DNA from: Diphasiastrum complanatum
Taxonomy: Eukaryota; Streptophyta; Lycopodiopsida; Lycopodiales; Lycopodiaceae
DNA: 64,000 bases
Assembly: GCA_029204225.1 (NCBI GenBank)
Contig: CM055096.1
Location: 68,517,741-68,581,740 of the forward strand
Direction: 5' to 3'
A program made the position numbers and the translations under genes. Of this stretch, positions 10,404 through 21,228 are shown one piece after another. The notes under the pieces were generated by a model. The model saw nothing but the letters and a program-made list of their open reading frames with translations. It was not told the origin of the DNA and ran no database searches. Numbering within the stretch: the stretch's first letter is position 1; each line of letters starts with the position of its first letter.

Positions 10404-13400
10404 AAAGAGAACAAATCCGCAAACCTACCAATGTAGAAAAATCAGCATCTACTCTATGAATGAGATGCAAACTCTAATATAACTTGATCAAACATGAATC
10501 AAAACATAAATAGAAGCTATTTTCCGTATATCAACAGTATCCTACTGTATTTCACATGTGTGGATCTAAAAATTACAAATATAGATCATTCTACAAATAG
10601 AATTGCAAGCAATCAGAAGTATAGTGCACCAATGGATAGTATAACCCAAGAGAACCATGTATAACCATGGAATGAGATAGAGAAGAGAGAAGATTAGCTT
10701 CTCCACGAGTTACATTCTCTTTTACCAGGTCTAAACCCTATTTGGCCACTTGGCTTTCCCTCCAAAATGTGAACCCTACTATTATTGGGTATAGATTCAA
10801 TGTACCCAACGTTTAAATTTGAATCTACTCAAACTCGACTACCAACTTTTCCACACTTTCCCACATTCAAATGCCACTTAGACTAATATAACTTTGAAAA
10901 GTCAAACTTTAAGTCCAAAATAAAGTTGGCCTCACTTTGCCAAATAAACAAGTGTAGCAAATATGATTAAACTAGTTGAATCTTTCACACTCCCTCTTCA
11001 ACTAGTTTTAGCATAGACTTTGAAAACACTTTAAGTGAAGTCAAATGCTTCATCTACACATTCCCTTGAAGACACATGTTAAAGCTCCACCTCCTTTGCA
11101 ATGACTTGCACCCTCGCAAAATGATATTGCACCTCAATATGACATGAAGAATCACATAGAATGTAAATGAGATGATTCCTCCATGCTATCAACTTTGATT
11201 TCTCTGGAAAAATACAGCAAACAAACAATAAATGTGAGTGATCAACATTTGCCAATCCAAGACCTTTGCTACCTTGGGAGCATGAGCTTCTAATGATTTG
11301 AGTTTCTCATCAAATTGTGCTTGCAGTTGCTCCATTCACAACTATTTTCTTTGGCCCAACTTTTTGAAGTCATCCATTATCAAATTTGTAGCTACATTGA
11401 TGCTAGTATATGCAATGGTAGTAGAGGTAGTTGTAGTTTGCCCAACTTTATAAGACAACATTCTAACACTGGGTTCATCATATGACTCTGCATCTTTCTC
11501 CAACCTAGCTAAAAATCACATAATTAATTCATGATCTAGAGTCAATTCTAGATTACATTCTAATCAGAGATATTTAATGTGTTCAATATAATTTTTAACC
11601 ATCTCTTTTTTTATGGATCTTCTAAGAACTTTTTTGGCTTGAATTGAGTGATCAAGGCAATTTTTATTGATTCCAAATTATTGTGTTGCTATAGAGTTTG
11701 ATTGAAATTCCAATCTAACGTCGCTCCCATAATTGTCGTTTGGAAATAGCTTAAGCTTATCTCTTGTATTTAGAACCTCGTCATAGATCTCACAAAATTT
11801 TGTGTAGATCTAAAGAAATCTGATTCGATTAGTAGTTCCATCATATTTGGATATTTCCAATTGAGTTGTTCTTCTGATTATAGGACATGGTGGTGATATA
11901 TCATAATCTACATCGTCTTGATAAATTTATTGAGATTGAAAAATCATTAGATAGAAATTCTTCAAATGCGAAATCTTCATAATCAATAGGGTAGTGATTG
12001 GTAGATGTCTCATTAGAAATGGATCTTCAAGGTTTAGGAAGATGTAAGGTCTTACTTGATCTACGTTTCATCTATCAATTTGATAAGGCTATGTCAGGAT
12101 GGCTTTTGAGATCGACAATTGGATCATCTAGTTCTATACTATATTAATGATGAAAATTCTATTATAATTATCCTTCTATGGCTCAGTAACCATTGTAGCT
12201 TTTACAATAGATTATTGAAATTATTTTAAAGTCACTAATAAACCTTACGAAAGTTACTTGTGCGAAGATTCACTAATTAGTACTTCTAGTGAAGGTTTTT
12301 TTGAAAATTTTGCATTAAAAGGTCACTAGAACTTTTCACTCTGATGTTTATGTGCAAATTAACCTTCACAAGATTAACTGAAGACTAAAAACACTATAAT
12401 ACAGCTCTAGTAGGCTCGGCAAAGGCTCATTTGCAATATCAGATCTTTAATTTTCCAGCTTGGTGAGGGTTCTATTTTAATACAATAGATAATTCTACAA
12501 AACTAAGCTTTGTAGGAATTATTCTCTGGGAACTAGCCTTCATAGACTTCACTAAGGTTATAATAATGTATGAGATATATTTAGAAAGGCTGGAAAAGGT
12601 TGTGCAAAAATTAACAAAGAGATTCTAATATTTTTGTTAAAAGAGGTGTGTTGCCTTCAATAAAACATAATCAATTTAATAAAAAAGGACTTTCATAGGA
12701 CCTTGATTTTGTGAACTAACCTTTGTAGAAACTTCTAGGAGCTTATCCATATCCAAGAAAACTTTAGTATATCTAGCAAAGGTTATTTTTGAAATTTTAC
12801 AGAAAATTATAGGTATTTGATGAATTAGACAATTTTTATCACTTTAACCTTCACATGGCATCCAAAATTGGGCAGGAACCTTCACAAGCCTCAGAGAATA
12901 CCAAATTTGGCATACCGGGGGTGGTTGGCTGACCAATTAAGAGCGCTTTGCTTTTTTTTTAATGAATTTTTGACAAGGATCTTTTGATTTTTTTGGTTGT
13001 TTTTTTTCAAGGTTCTAGAAGAGGGATGAGAAGTAAGTAACCTTTGCCCTTCAGATTGGATCTCTATTACAATAAGGCACTCCTGCCTACAATTCGATGG
13101 TGGTTACTTCGAAAGGAATATAAATTTATTAGCTCTAATGACATCTCTTCTTCTCTCCCAAATTGCAAAAAAGAAAATGTTTTTTGGTACTTTTTTTATT
13201 TTTTGGTTTCCAAGTGGATCTTAATACTGGTGAACTATATCCCATTCCCTACTCATCAATCACAAGTGATTACAAGTAGGAAGTTCAATCAAGATCACTC
13301 AAATCATCAATATATAATCCTAAACGACCAAAAATTGCAAATTTAACCCTATTGTGCCAAAACAATCATGCCTAAATATAGGCTAACATCCAACCAAACA

Positions 13401-13890
13401 TCACAAACTAAAAATAATGGCAATTGCTCTTCGAAATGACACCAAAATTGTAGGGACTTTTTTTCACCCACCTTCAAATCCTATTTCCACGCAAGACAAG
13501 GCAAACAAGATATGAAAAATATTCTTCTTTCTTGTCATGCTATAGTTCAATTCCATGAGAGCAAAGCTTATTCACAAATTGTTATACAAGCTATGATGAC
13601 AATCTAACCCTAACATCCATTAATTCTAATTCTTCATGAATAAGCTTATTTTTGTCTCACAAAGATAGTAATAATAACATTCAAATCTAGCAATAAACAA
13701 ATCCAACAATTATGAATATAGCAAAAATCATGAGAGCAATGAGGAAGAGGAGAAGCAAGGATATCCAATTGCCAAAATGGTATAGATTCCACGTTCTTTT
13801 GATTGAACATAAAAATGAAGTACATGGCTCCACTATTTATAGTGGAGCATAGACACTTGGCCTCAATGGCGTATTGTTATTTAGTAGTCA
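10404..13890. other. AT-rich DNA without recognisable genes
   Basis: About 3.5 kb with no long open frame. A minus-strand stretch near 11240-11340 translates to a short coiled-coil-like segment (LEQLQAQFDEKLKSLEAHA) that may be a relic of a transposon ORF. The phrase AACTAGTTGAATCTTTCACACTCCCTC near 10970 resembles LTR-proximal sequence but has no partner. The frame at 13044-13346 has no motif. Confidence 0.4.
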
Positions 13891-14239
13891 TATTTGGTAC
13901 TTTGCATCAATGAGTTATATGATTACAAATTCATTGAATCTTGGCACTTAAAATTTTCGCATATAAACTTTAAGAATGGGTTTACTCATGATTCAAATGA
14001 AATGAAAGAAGAGAAAGTTAGTTCATTGGGTGCAATAATTTATTTATTTCCTCTTCTCCGTCTCCTAGCAAGAATTCTCTCTTTTTTCATTCTACCTCTC
14101 TTCAATTCAAAAGTATCAAAATGCCTCTTTCTTTTTATCTTTCTAAAAATCCAAACTTTGGTTTTCCAAAAGAAATACAACTCTCTATCTATTTAAAGGC
14201 CCTCTTTGTAATAACACATTTTTTTCTTTGCATTTCTAG

Positions 14240-14240
<1 letters not shown>

Positions 14241-14334
<94 letters not shown>

Positions 14335-14340
14335 ACACGT
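14241..14340. repeat. Compound microsatellite (CT)n(CA)n
   Basis: A CT run from 14241 to 14292 passes directly into a CA/CACACG run up to about 14346. Open frames made of Leu-Ser and Thr-His repeats here are by-products. Confidence 0.95.
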
Positions 14341-14525
14341 GCACACACCCCTATACATCAATATATTGTTATTTATTTTCCTCAAAATTTTACTTTCAAT
14401 GAAACCTTAGATTTTCAAACTTTTCATTTTGAAGGTTGCACAAACTCATTTTAGGCTCTTGCTTTTAACAAAGACTATATATATAAGTTCTTAAACAAAA
14501 TTATATTTTTGTTATGGGATTAAGG

Positions 14526-14742
14526 CCAGTGTTCGGGAAAGTCGGCATTCTTAAGGAATGGAATCGGCATCTTTTCCCAAAAACCGACAACTACAATATT
14601 TTGCAAGATTTTTTACGTGATAAATTTGAGATTTTATAGGGTTTCGAAAACCGGCAAGTAGAAGCATTTCCCTTGTTAGTAACCGGAATACTCCTTAAGA
14701 TATGGGATTTTTGAGGGAACCTCAAAAACGTTTTGAACATTG
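14526..14742. mobile_element. hAT-like MITE with 8-bp target duplication
   Basis: The 217-bp element starts CCAGTGTTCGGGAAAGTCGG and ends AACGTTTTGAACATTG. The terminal sequences are imperfect inverted repeats (CAGTGTTC against CAATGTTC). The flanks are the identical 8-mer GATTAAGG at 14518-14525 and 14743-14750. An 8-bp duplication with a CA[AG]TG-type end is characteristic of hAT elements. It has no coding capacity. A diverged relative of almost equal length lies at 33130-33345. Confidence 0.8.
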
Positions 14743-14835
14743 GATTAAGGCAACGCATGTGTCAATCAAAAAGACCTCAAAACCCTAAAAACACATGATC
14801 ACAAATCAAAACACAATGATCACGTTTTTATCAAT

Positions 14836-14837
<2 letters not shown>

Positions 14838-14880
<43 letters not shown>
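14838..14880. repeat. (CT)n microsatellite
   Basis: An uninterrupted CT run just outside the right arm of the IDL duplication. Confidence 0.95.
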
Positions 14881-14883
<3 letters not shown>

Positions 14884-15124
14884 CCCAACTCTCAATTTAC
14901 TATTTAGTATGACAAGAAAATCACCAAAACTAATATAAATAATAACACGCAAAAAAAGAAAGTATTCAAAGTTCCAACGAGTACAATTACGTACGCAATC
15001 TTCTCCCAATTGGTTAAATCTTTACGTACCATTGTCACATCGTTGACTAAACTGCCTCACGCCACCCATTCTTAAATCTTGTATGTACCATTCTCACTCT
15101 CTCATGTCACGATTTGTTTTTTCA

Positions 15125-15126
<2 letters not shown>

Positions 15127-15158
<32 letters not shown>
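15127..15158. repeat. (CT)n microsatellite in psi-IDL-2 promoter
   Basis: A CT run about 115 bp before the TATA box. The IDL-1 arm has a shorter interrupted CA/CT tract in the corresponding place (about 9050-9080, minus strand). Confidence 0.9.
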
Positions 15159-15159
<1 letters not shown>

Positions 15160-15274
15160 GCGCACTATGCTGCGCAACCACACCATACTTTATCTTTTAC
15201 ATTGCCCCACCACTATATCAGCTTTTATGGAAAGAAGAAAACAACTATATCTCATGTGTGTTACTATGTACCCG

Positions 15275-15282
15275 TATAAATA
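15275..15282 (+). promoter_or_regulatory. TATA box of psi-IDL-2
   Basis: TATAAATA, followed by CAAGCGTCATCCCAACACCA, the same context as in the IDL-1 promoter. About 107 bp before the ATG. Confidence 0.55.
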
Positions 15283-15388
15283 CAAGCGTCATCCCAACAC
15301 CACTCAACCCTCTCTCATGCCTTCCTCTGAAGTCACCATCTGCGATGAGTTAATATCATTGTTTGTGGAGGAAGGTGGTAGTCTCTAG

Positions 15389-15778
15389 ATGCCAATGTTG
15401 TTCACGGGTACTCCTACCTACTCGACTAATTGGTGTGGCTTTGTTGTTCTGCTCTCTCTTCTCTTCTTTTTTTGCAGGTGCTCGAGATTTGAACAGAGTT
15501 ACAGGTTATATTCAGATTCAGAAGTAGCTTTATACCATGCAAAAATATTTGAGTCCATCGATATGAGGAGGATGCCTACGTCAAAAACTTACGGAGCTTA
15601 TGGACATCATGTCATCATGTCAGCTTATGGATCTGCATGATATCATGTCATCATATGCATATTAAGTAGATCAGGCCCGACAAAATGGTCCTTTAGCCAT
15701 AAGACAAGCTTGTAGCTCATCAGCTTCCCAAAGGCCCTACCCCCACCCTCTGCACCCTGCCCTTCCCATCCAATATAG
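15389..15778 (+). pseudogene. Disabled IDA-like peptide gene (psi-IDL-2)
   Basis: The reading frame starts with a Met, a signal-peptide-like segment (WCGFVVLLSLLFFFC) and IFESIDMRRM, matching IDL-1 (IFKSSCKESINMRRI). It then runs HHVIMSAYGSA to an early stop near 15640. The rest of the gene is still recognisable downstream. A duplicated CATCATGTCATCATG stretch disturbs the middle. In the next block, two glutamine codons of IDL-1 (CAG, CAA) are TAG and TAA here. In the peptide-coding end, an extra base after GGCCCTACCCCC shifts the frame away from PPSAP. At least three independent lesions separate the signal peptide from the peptide motif, so no mature peptide can be made. Promoter and 3' flank remain similar to IDL-1. 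Confidence 0.8.
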
Positions 15779-16206
15779 GTACTACAGAAGGTAAAATTGC
15801 CATCTGCAACCCGCTTTCACCAAAATGGTCTCCCATCCGTCGGTGCCGCAGCAGAAGTTAAAAGTATTGCATGTTGAACGCCCAATAATTATGCTGCATG
15901 CACTGTATTTCTTACTTGGATATAGTCTTACATCAAATCCTGTTACAAACATTGCATGTTGAAACGCAGCAAACACTGCATTGCTCACTTGGATATAGTG
16001 TTATGTCAAAATCTCACCACAATAGCAACTAGTGTATTTCTAACTTTTCCCTTGATTTTGTGTAGTGCTGTGAACGTCCATTCCCGGTTGGTTTAACTCT
16101 AGCCTTTAGCTTATACATTCATGATTCACTCCTCTATCATGTTGCTTTCCATTTTTTGTTGATGATCATTATCTTGAGTTGAAGCTTTTCCGTGCTATGC
16201 CATTGT

Positions 16207-17330
16207 TGTTAAGACCGATAATGTGCGCATTCACACATGACTAAATAACTAGTTAAAGTGAGAAGGTCACGTCACATGACGGTTCAACCGCTTTTCTTTA
16301 GATCTCTATGTAATGGGCAGTTCTCCCTTCTCTATAATCATTAATAAAAGAATAGTTAGTTAATGTTTCTCTCTCCGCATGCTCTATCTCTTTCTGCGCT
16401 GCTGCTACTCCGTGATCTTTTACTAAACGTGGTATCAGAGCCTACCTCCCAGTGATCAATCCTGCTGCTCTCTATCTGAAGCAAACAGAAAGGAGTCTCA
16501 AAAATCAGCCACATGTGAAAGATTGACGTGTGAATGAATGAAGAACTGCAATAAGACTTGACCCACTGGCCACGTGTTGGGATCCCACCCGGAACCGCCT
16601 AGGCACCCACTGGCCACGTGTTGGGATCCCACCCGGAACCGCCTAGGCACCCCCTTGTTCGTGACCCCAAAGGGTTGGTACCAGGGGACAATGTGCAAAT
16701 GAAGAGTAGAGTTTAAGGCCCTAACTTGCTTATGGGACAATGAGGAGCACTCAGGCACTTTCACACATTCACGTAGGCACACACAACCTCTGTGCGTGGC
16801 TTGACCAACAGTCCCGCAACAAGAACTAAAACCAACTCTGGTCCTTTTGTTCTCTCCATGCCAAATCTATTGACAAACAAACAAACATGAAGAAGAGATG
16901 CCAATCATCTATGATATAAAACAAGAAGAGTTGCTGAAGCAAGCATGTAACAAACAAAACAATGATCAAAGTGCAGGTCCTTGAAGACGCAGAGCTGGAT
17001 TAAAACATAGTCCATGTGTAGGTGATCAGAGAGACGTCTCTTAACATAGCCCGTGTGAAGGTGTTTGAGATTCAAAAGCATAGACCAAGGAAGACACGAG
17101 ATCAAATCAAAAGCTGAATCTTTCACACGAAGTGAGAGCAGTGACAACAATGTCAAAATAATAATAATTTTTAACTAAATAAGATCATTTCATATGATGT
17201 TAGTAGCATGAATAAATCTATGAATGCTCCATCAAGTGGAAATGTTAAGAACAATAATGTGCATATTCACACAAGACTAAATAACTAGTTAAAATGAGAG
17301 GGTCCCCAAACATCACATGAAGGTTCTCTA
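16207..17330 (+). mobile_element. TRIM-like non-autonomous LTR element
   Basis: A first terminal repeat of 223 bp begins TGTTAAGACCGATAATGTGC at 16207 and ends at 16429. It is followed at once by TGGTATCAGAGCC (16430), the standard initiator-tRNA-Met primer-binding site of plant copia-type elements. A second repeat starts TGTTAAGAACAATAATGTGC at 17243, after a purine-leaning ATCAAGTGGAAA, and is recognisable for about 90 bp before homology is lost. The internal 813 bp has no gag or pol. Short LTRs and a tiny internal region fit the TRIM class. The second LTR is truncated, so the element is dead or was degraded after insertion. Confidence 0.75.
16562..16649. repeat. 44-bp tandem duplication with G-box cores
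   Basis: Two identical 44-bp units beginning CCCACTGGCCACGTGTTGGG at 16562 and 16606, inside the TRIM-like element. Each contains CACGTG. Perfect identity suggests a recent duplication. Confidence 0.9.
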
Positions 17331-17530
17331 TGTGTGTCTGTTCTCGAACAACAATCAGCCAATGTTATGCAATATGTCTCCACCTTTCTGAATAAGTAAC
17401 TGATCTCCTCTGGTGAGACAGGACGATCTGAAACTTTTGTTTGCAAGTAGTGTCACGTTCAAGGGTGGTTGCATCCAATTCACCTTGAATTCTTTCTCGA
17501 TCAAGTGCTGCCATGTCTAGTTGCCCCTAA

Positions 17531-19025
17531 AGCAGTACTACTTGTTATTCTGCATCCTGAACGGCTTGGTCTACTTGATTTTACGTAGTCGTCAGCGTAT
17601 TCTGAAGTGTAGCCACATAATCTTCTAAGGTTTCATCTGATTGTTTGGCCTTTTTTATCTCCGCTTCTGACTTGGCTTCATGTTGTTTATCGATCTTTAA
17701 CTCTCGATCTAGCTGAATGACTTTCTGGTTGATCAGAGTATTCTCGGATCCTAAATCAGATATTCGTATTTCCATTTCTTATTTCTGATCCATCATGGTC
17801 TGGATCGTCCGTCCAAGGTGTGAATTGATTCCAAGGACGTCACCAGAATCCAAGGGTGTTGAGGATGTCGCAGCAATAGGAGGAATCGTAGATCCAGATG
17901 CTGATCTAGGTTGGCCTTGAGATTTTGCTTGTGGCTCTTCTTCCTCTAAGAGATCGTCTCCTTCATATCCATCGGACACCGTGGCATCGAACTGCTTTGG
18001 AGATTTAGCCGCATGAATGATCCTGATAGTGTCGGGTGCTTGATCTAGTACATCTTGTTGCTTGAAATGTTGAATAAAAAACATGGGTGGTATTTTGGAA
18101 TTGTTCGAATCCTCTTCCGGGGGATTGGAGTTCAAAGGGCGTTGGACTCTTGGGCGGACTCCTGAGCAACTCAAAAATTTCATCCGCCCCTAGGGGATCA
18201 TAATCATTGAACATATCCATGAACCTCTGGGTATCTGGTGAAGTTGATTGAGTATGTGGGGGTGAGGCGGTCTGGGCGTCTGTGGTTGGAATTGTATCTC
18301 CAATGGTCACAAACTAATCATGTGAGGAAGCAGAGTAAGGAAGCATAAGTGGATGAGAGAATGGGAAGTGCAGAGCGGGTTGTAGCAGGAGGTGGTAGCG
18401 CAGCTGAAGTTGGTTGCCCTAGTATAATGACGTGAAGCGGAGTGCGAGTAAGGAATAACAATCTCGCTGTGTACTCAATGACGACTAGATGCCTAGAGAG
18501 TAGACTCGACTGGAGCTACATCTTCGTAGATTAACAATATGGATTTAGCACAAAAGCCATGGATCTTATTATCTAGGTATGAAGCGGATAAGCTGGACAA
18601 AAGAGGGCCAACAGCAAATTGTAGGCTTGGTATTACCCTTGATAGCTTTCTTAAGTTCTCTAAAAACTGTTTTAAACCAGTTATAAGATTCCAATGGTTT
18701 CTGATCAAACTTGTAATTGGACTCAACAATTGCGCAGCCGCATGGATGGTAGGATCTCGGATGGATTCTAGCAAATATCCATCATTGGTCTAGTAAAGTT
18801 CTATGGTCGTATCAATAAAAGGCTTGATAATGTTTTTGGCATGCTTGTGGCTTGGGTTCCAAAAGAGATGCCTATAGCAGCAAGGGTGGCTATAGTAACA
18901 CACACCTTGTGGTTAGCTCCTTGGTAAGTAATGTAAAAGTTAGACTTCTCCTCGGTCCATGTACTAAAGGGCATTGTAATGAATTGTTGGGGAGTGCGAA
19001 ATGTGAATTTCCATGGTGCGTGCAT
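17531..19025 (-). pseudogene. Unidentified coiled-coil protein gene, broken
   Basis: Several minus-strand frames follow each other in sensible order. 18801-19025 contains PQQFITMPFSTWTEEKSNFY. 18493-18774 contains IHAAAQLLSPITSLIRNHW and a Leu-rich helical stretch. 18005-18310 is Ser/Pro/Thr-rich with MDMFNDYDPLGADEIFELL. 17779-18183 continues with an acidic DGYEGDDLLEEEEPQAK segment. 17581-17775 ends in a coiled coil (LINQKVIQLDRELKIDKQ). The last two are in the same frame, separated only by one TAA at 17779-17781, whereas 18310 to 18183 needs a one-base shift. It therefore looks like one protein of roughly 400-480 residues that has decayed. I do not recognise the family. Its position beside retroelements suggests an accessory transposon ORF, but a captured host gene is possible. 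Confidence 0.4.
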
Positions 19026-19595
19026 TGCTGGTTAACAGTAGGCGAACACAAGAATGAACTAGATCTTGATTGCATGGTGGTTGCGGAAGCAAAGGAGCAG
19101 ACAATTAGACAAAGTAATCAGAAGTGGAAAGCATGCAATACTGACAAAGAATCTAAACGTAGACCAAACAATACTTTATTCAAATTAAATGTAATGAAAT
19201 ACAAGTCATATAATGCAGATGAGCACAAGGCTATAATGGGCGAAACCGCGTGCTCACGAAGCTAACTACAATTTGTAAAAGCTATGAGCTTATTACTGAC
19301 AATCCATCTGAAAAAAGAATTGATGCATGAAAGCATATACAGTGTCTGTCTCATTAACTCTGTGATAGATTACAATGGTTATCTATATACAATTTTTAAT
19401 TTGTGTAGATGAGTGTACAAAAGATGGCGTGGAGCCATTGTGCCATCACGTAAAAAATTGTAGTTGTTGTCATTGTCAAGTTAGTTGCACAGTTCAGAAG
19501 GTGAGTGTGAGGAGGCTCGCTAAGTTAGACTTTCCCGATAAGTTGGCCAAGTTGGGTCTTCTTGATAAGTCGGACATACCCAATATGTCGACCTT
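19026..19595. other. No gene supported
   Basis: The short plus-strand frames here (18852-19265 and 19375-19659) have no recognisable motif. The region separates the coiled-coil relic from the LTR side of the copia C fragment. Confidence 0.35.
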
Positions 19596-19990
19596 CTTCT
19601 CTTGCTTGTCTTCAGTAATTGAGTTGTGCGACAATGCAAGTAAATATGCGACAATGTGAATGGAACTAGATTACATGGGATTTAGGAGAGTAGAGGAATA
19701 AATCCAACAACCCCCCTTAATCTGAATCCATGAATGTCTTGATCTTTAGACTTAGCAATGCACAAAATTTTTTGTGTTCATCAATGTTTAATGCATTGGT
19801 GAACACATCTACAACCATGTCATGCATTCGACAGTACACTAAGCTTACCTCTCTATCGAGAATCTTGCCCCTGACATAGTGATATCAAATTCTAATATGC
19901 TTACTCCGGGTTGGCCGATAAGGCAATGACACTCTGATTGTCACAAAATATCATTAGAGGAGTTCCAAGCACCAAAAGGGCCGTTTGTCA
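19596..19990 (-). mobile_element. Copia family C fragment: RNase H end, PPT and start of 3' LTR
   Basis: On the minus strand, 19990-19720 translates with interruptions to RNase H C-terminal phrases (FCDNQSVIALSANP). TTAAGGGGGGT, a polypurine tract, follows, and then TGTTGGATTTATTCC, the LTR start, at 19709. The same arrangement is at 45384-45690, where it is better preserved (LFRDNQSAIALSANPRFHSR). The LTR is recognisable only for about 110 bp. Confidence 0.7.
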
Positions 19991-20003
19991 ATATGCTTTT
20001 ATA

Positions 20004-20233
20004 AACTATTCATAGATATGAATATCTTCAGACATGACCCTCTAAAAATACTCCCTCTTAAACATATGATCTAGATCCAACAAGATCTCATCAATGCTTG
20101 ATCTCGATCTTCCATAAAGGTTAGTGAAAACAATGCCCCCATCATAAATCAAAAGATAGATTCCAACATGAAGTAGAGTAGGTGAAGATGAGTATCAAAC
20201 CTAATAAATCCAGCCCTCTTGAGTCCATAACAA
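20004..20233 (-). mobile_element. Fragment of LARD internal region
   Basis: The reverse complement matches the LARD interior at about 37270-37500. Shared phrases include TCTACTTCATGTTGGA, ATCTATCTTTTG, CATTGTTTTCACTAAC, GATGAGATCTTGT and AGAGGGAGTAT, in the same order. Reading is interrupted by several stops. It shows the LARD family has more than one insertion in this window. Confidence 0.75.
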
Positions 20234-20245
20234 ATCTCAATAAGC

Positions 20246-20617
20246 TCAACAAGTAATCTCTTCTTTCTTTTTCAAACTTTGAAAGAGTTGCCTCCTAAAG
20301 GTAAGCACTTTTGATGTAGACTTGGATTCATAAAGCTTCTTCAAAGATTCCCAAGCCTCCAAAGATGATGTGCACTTACCAATCTCCTTGAAAAGTTCAT
20401 TGGTAACATTCATCTTAATCATGTGTAGAGCTTTCTTTGCTCTCTTGTCATACCTCACTTGATCTTGAGGTGCTTGAGGCCTCTCCTCCACACCTGCAAC
20501 AATCTCCAAAGCATCATTCATCTCAAGAAGTGATTCCATCCCCACTTTCCACAATGAGTAATTACTTGAGGTAAGCCTATCATTGCCTTCCAACATGAAT
20601 CCACCACTTGTAGTCAT
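20246..20617 (-). pseudogene. Copia gag N-terminal fragment
   Basis: A 123-residue frame with the start of the plant copia gag: FMLEGNDRLTSSNYSLWKV, then MNDALEIVAG, ALHMIKMNVTNELFKEI and EAWESLKKLYESKS. This corresponds to the DUF4219/UBN2 part of the capsid precursor. It stops after FQSLKKKEEITC, where LARD-derived sequence begins, so the downstream gag and all of pol are missing. About 590 bp upstream on the same strand is a primer-binding site, so this is the 5' end of a truncated element. Confidence 0.75.
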
Positions 20618-21205
20618 GTTGCAATGACCTGATCTTCTTCTTTCAATCTATTCCAATGCACAAAGCACTCTCTTGAATGTCAACAAATGAACTCAAGAAG
20701 AAATCACAAAGATATGGAACCTCTCAATCTCTTCTAACACTTCTAACTAGAAAATCAACACATAGAATAGTGAGATCTTGATCAACCTATGGTCTATCCT
20801 CAATCTAGTTATTCTTTCCACTTCCTAAGGTTGAAACACATTCAAATGAAGTTCAGTATCCTCATAAACTAGAGATCCAATCAAAATTAGAGTTTTGACA
20901 AAATCACAAAAAATTGAATATCTCAAATTCTATATGCAATTTCTAAAAACTTGATATATCATCTTGTAGCCTTCAATGAGACCTTACTAATGCACCAAGA
21001 ATCATCTAATTCTAGTAAACCAAGTGTGAAATCAGAATTTATCAAGTATATATCCCTACATTGAGTTTTGACTACAAAATATCAATTCTACATATGCAAA
21101 AATGCTGATTTTTTAGTAGAAATCAATCTAGCATGCTCTAGCATTGGTAACTCCTCCAAATCCTTGCTAAAGATGGCTGATCCTTTCATAACCTGAAACA
21201 CAATA
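20618..21205 (-). mobile_element. Leader of the truncated copia element
   Basis: Non-coding sequence between the primer-binding site (21206-21217) and the gag start at 20617 on the minus strand. Its position and length suit a 5' untranslated leader. No other feature is visible. Confidence 0.45.
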
Positions 21206-21217
21206 GCTGTGATACCA
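21206..21217 (-). other. Primer-binding site, copia-type
   Basis: The minus strand reads TGGTATCACAGC, one base different from TGGTATCAGAGC. It is preceded by CCTTTACA, a plausible LTR end. The LTR itself is cut off within a few bases by the Tnp2 fragment. Confidence 0.6.
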
Positions 21218-21228
21218 TGTAAAGGATT

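Larger units (their letters stand above)
14930..16206 (+). repeat. Right arm of inverted duplication carrying psi-IDL-2
   Basis: Matches the reverse complement of 7990-9270 over promoter, leader, coding region and 3' flank. The arm stops at 16206, the base before the TGTTAAG terminus of the TRIM-like element. That insertion therefore interrupts or bounds the homology. The arms are about 5.7 kb apart. Confidence 0.8.

Noticed and set aside
14121-14402. Leu-Ser and Thr-His repeat frames
   Set aside because: Translations of CT and CA microsatellites. The same applies to frames at 15079-15353, 32252-32434, 34279-34500, 41067-41303 and 41640-41834.
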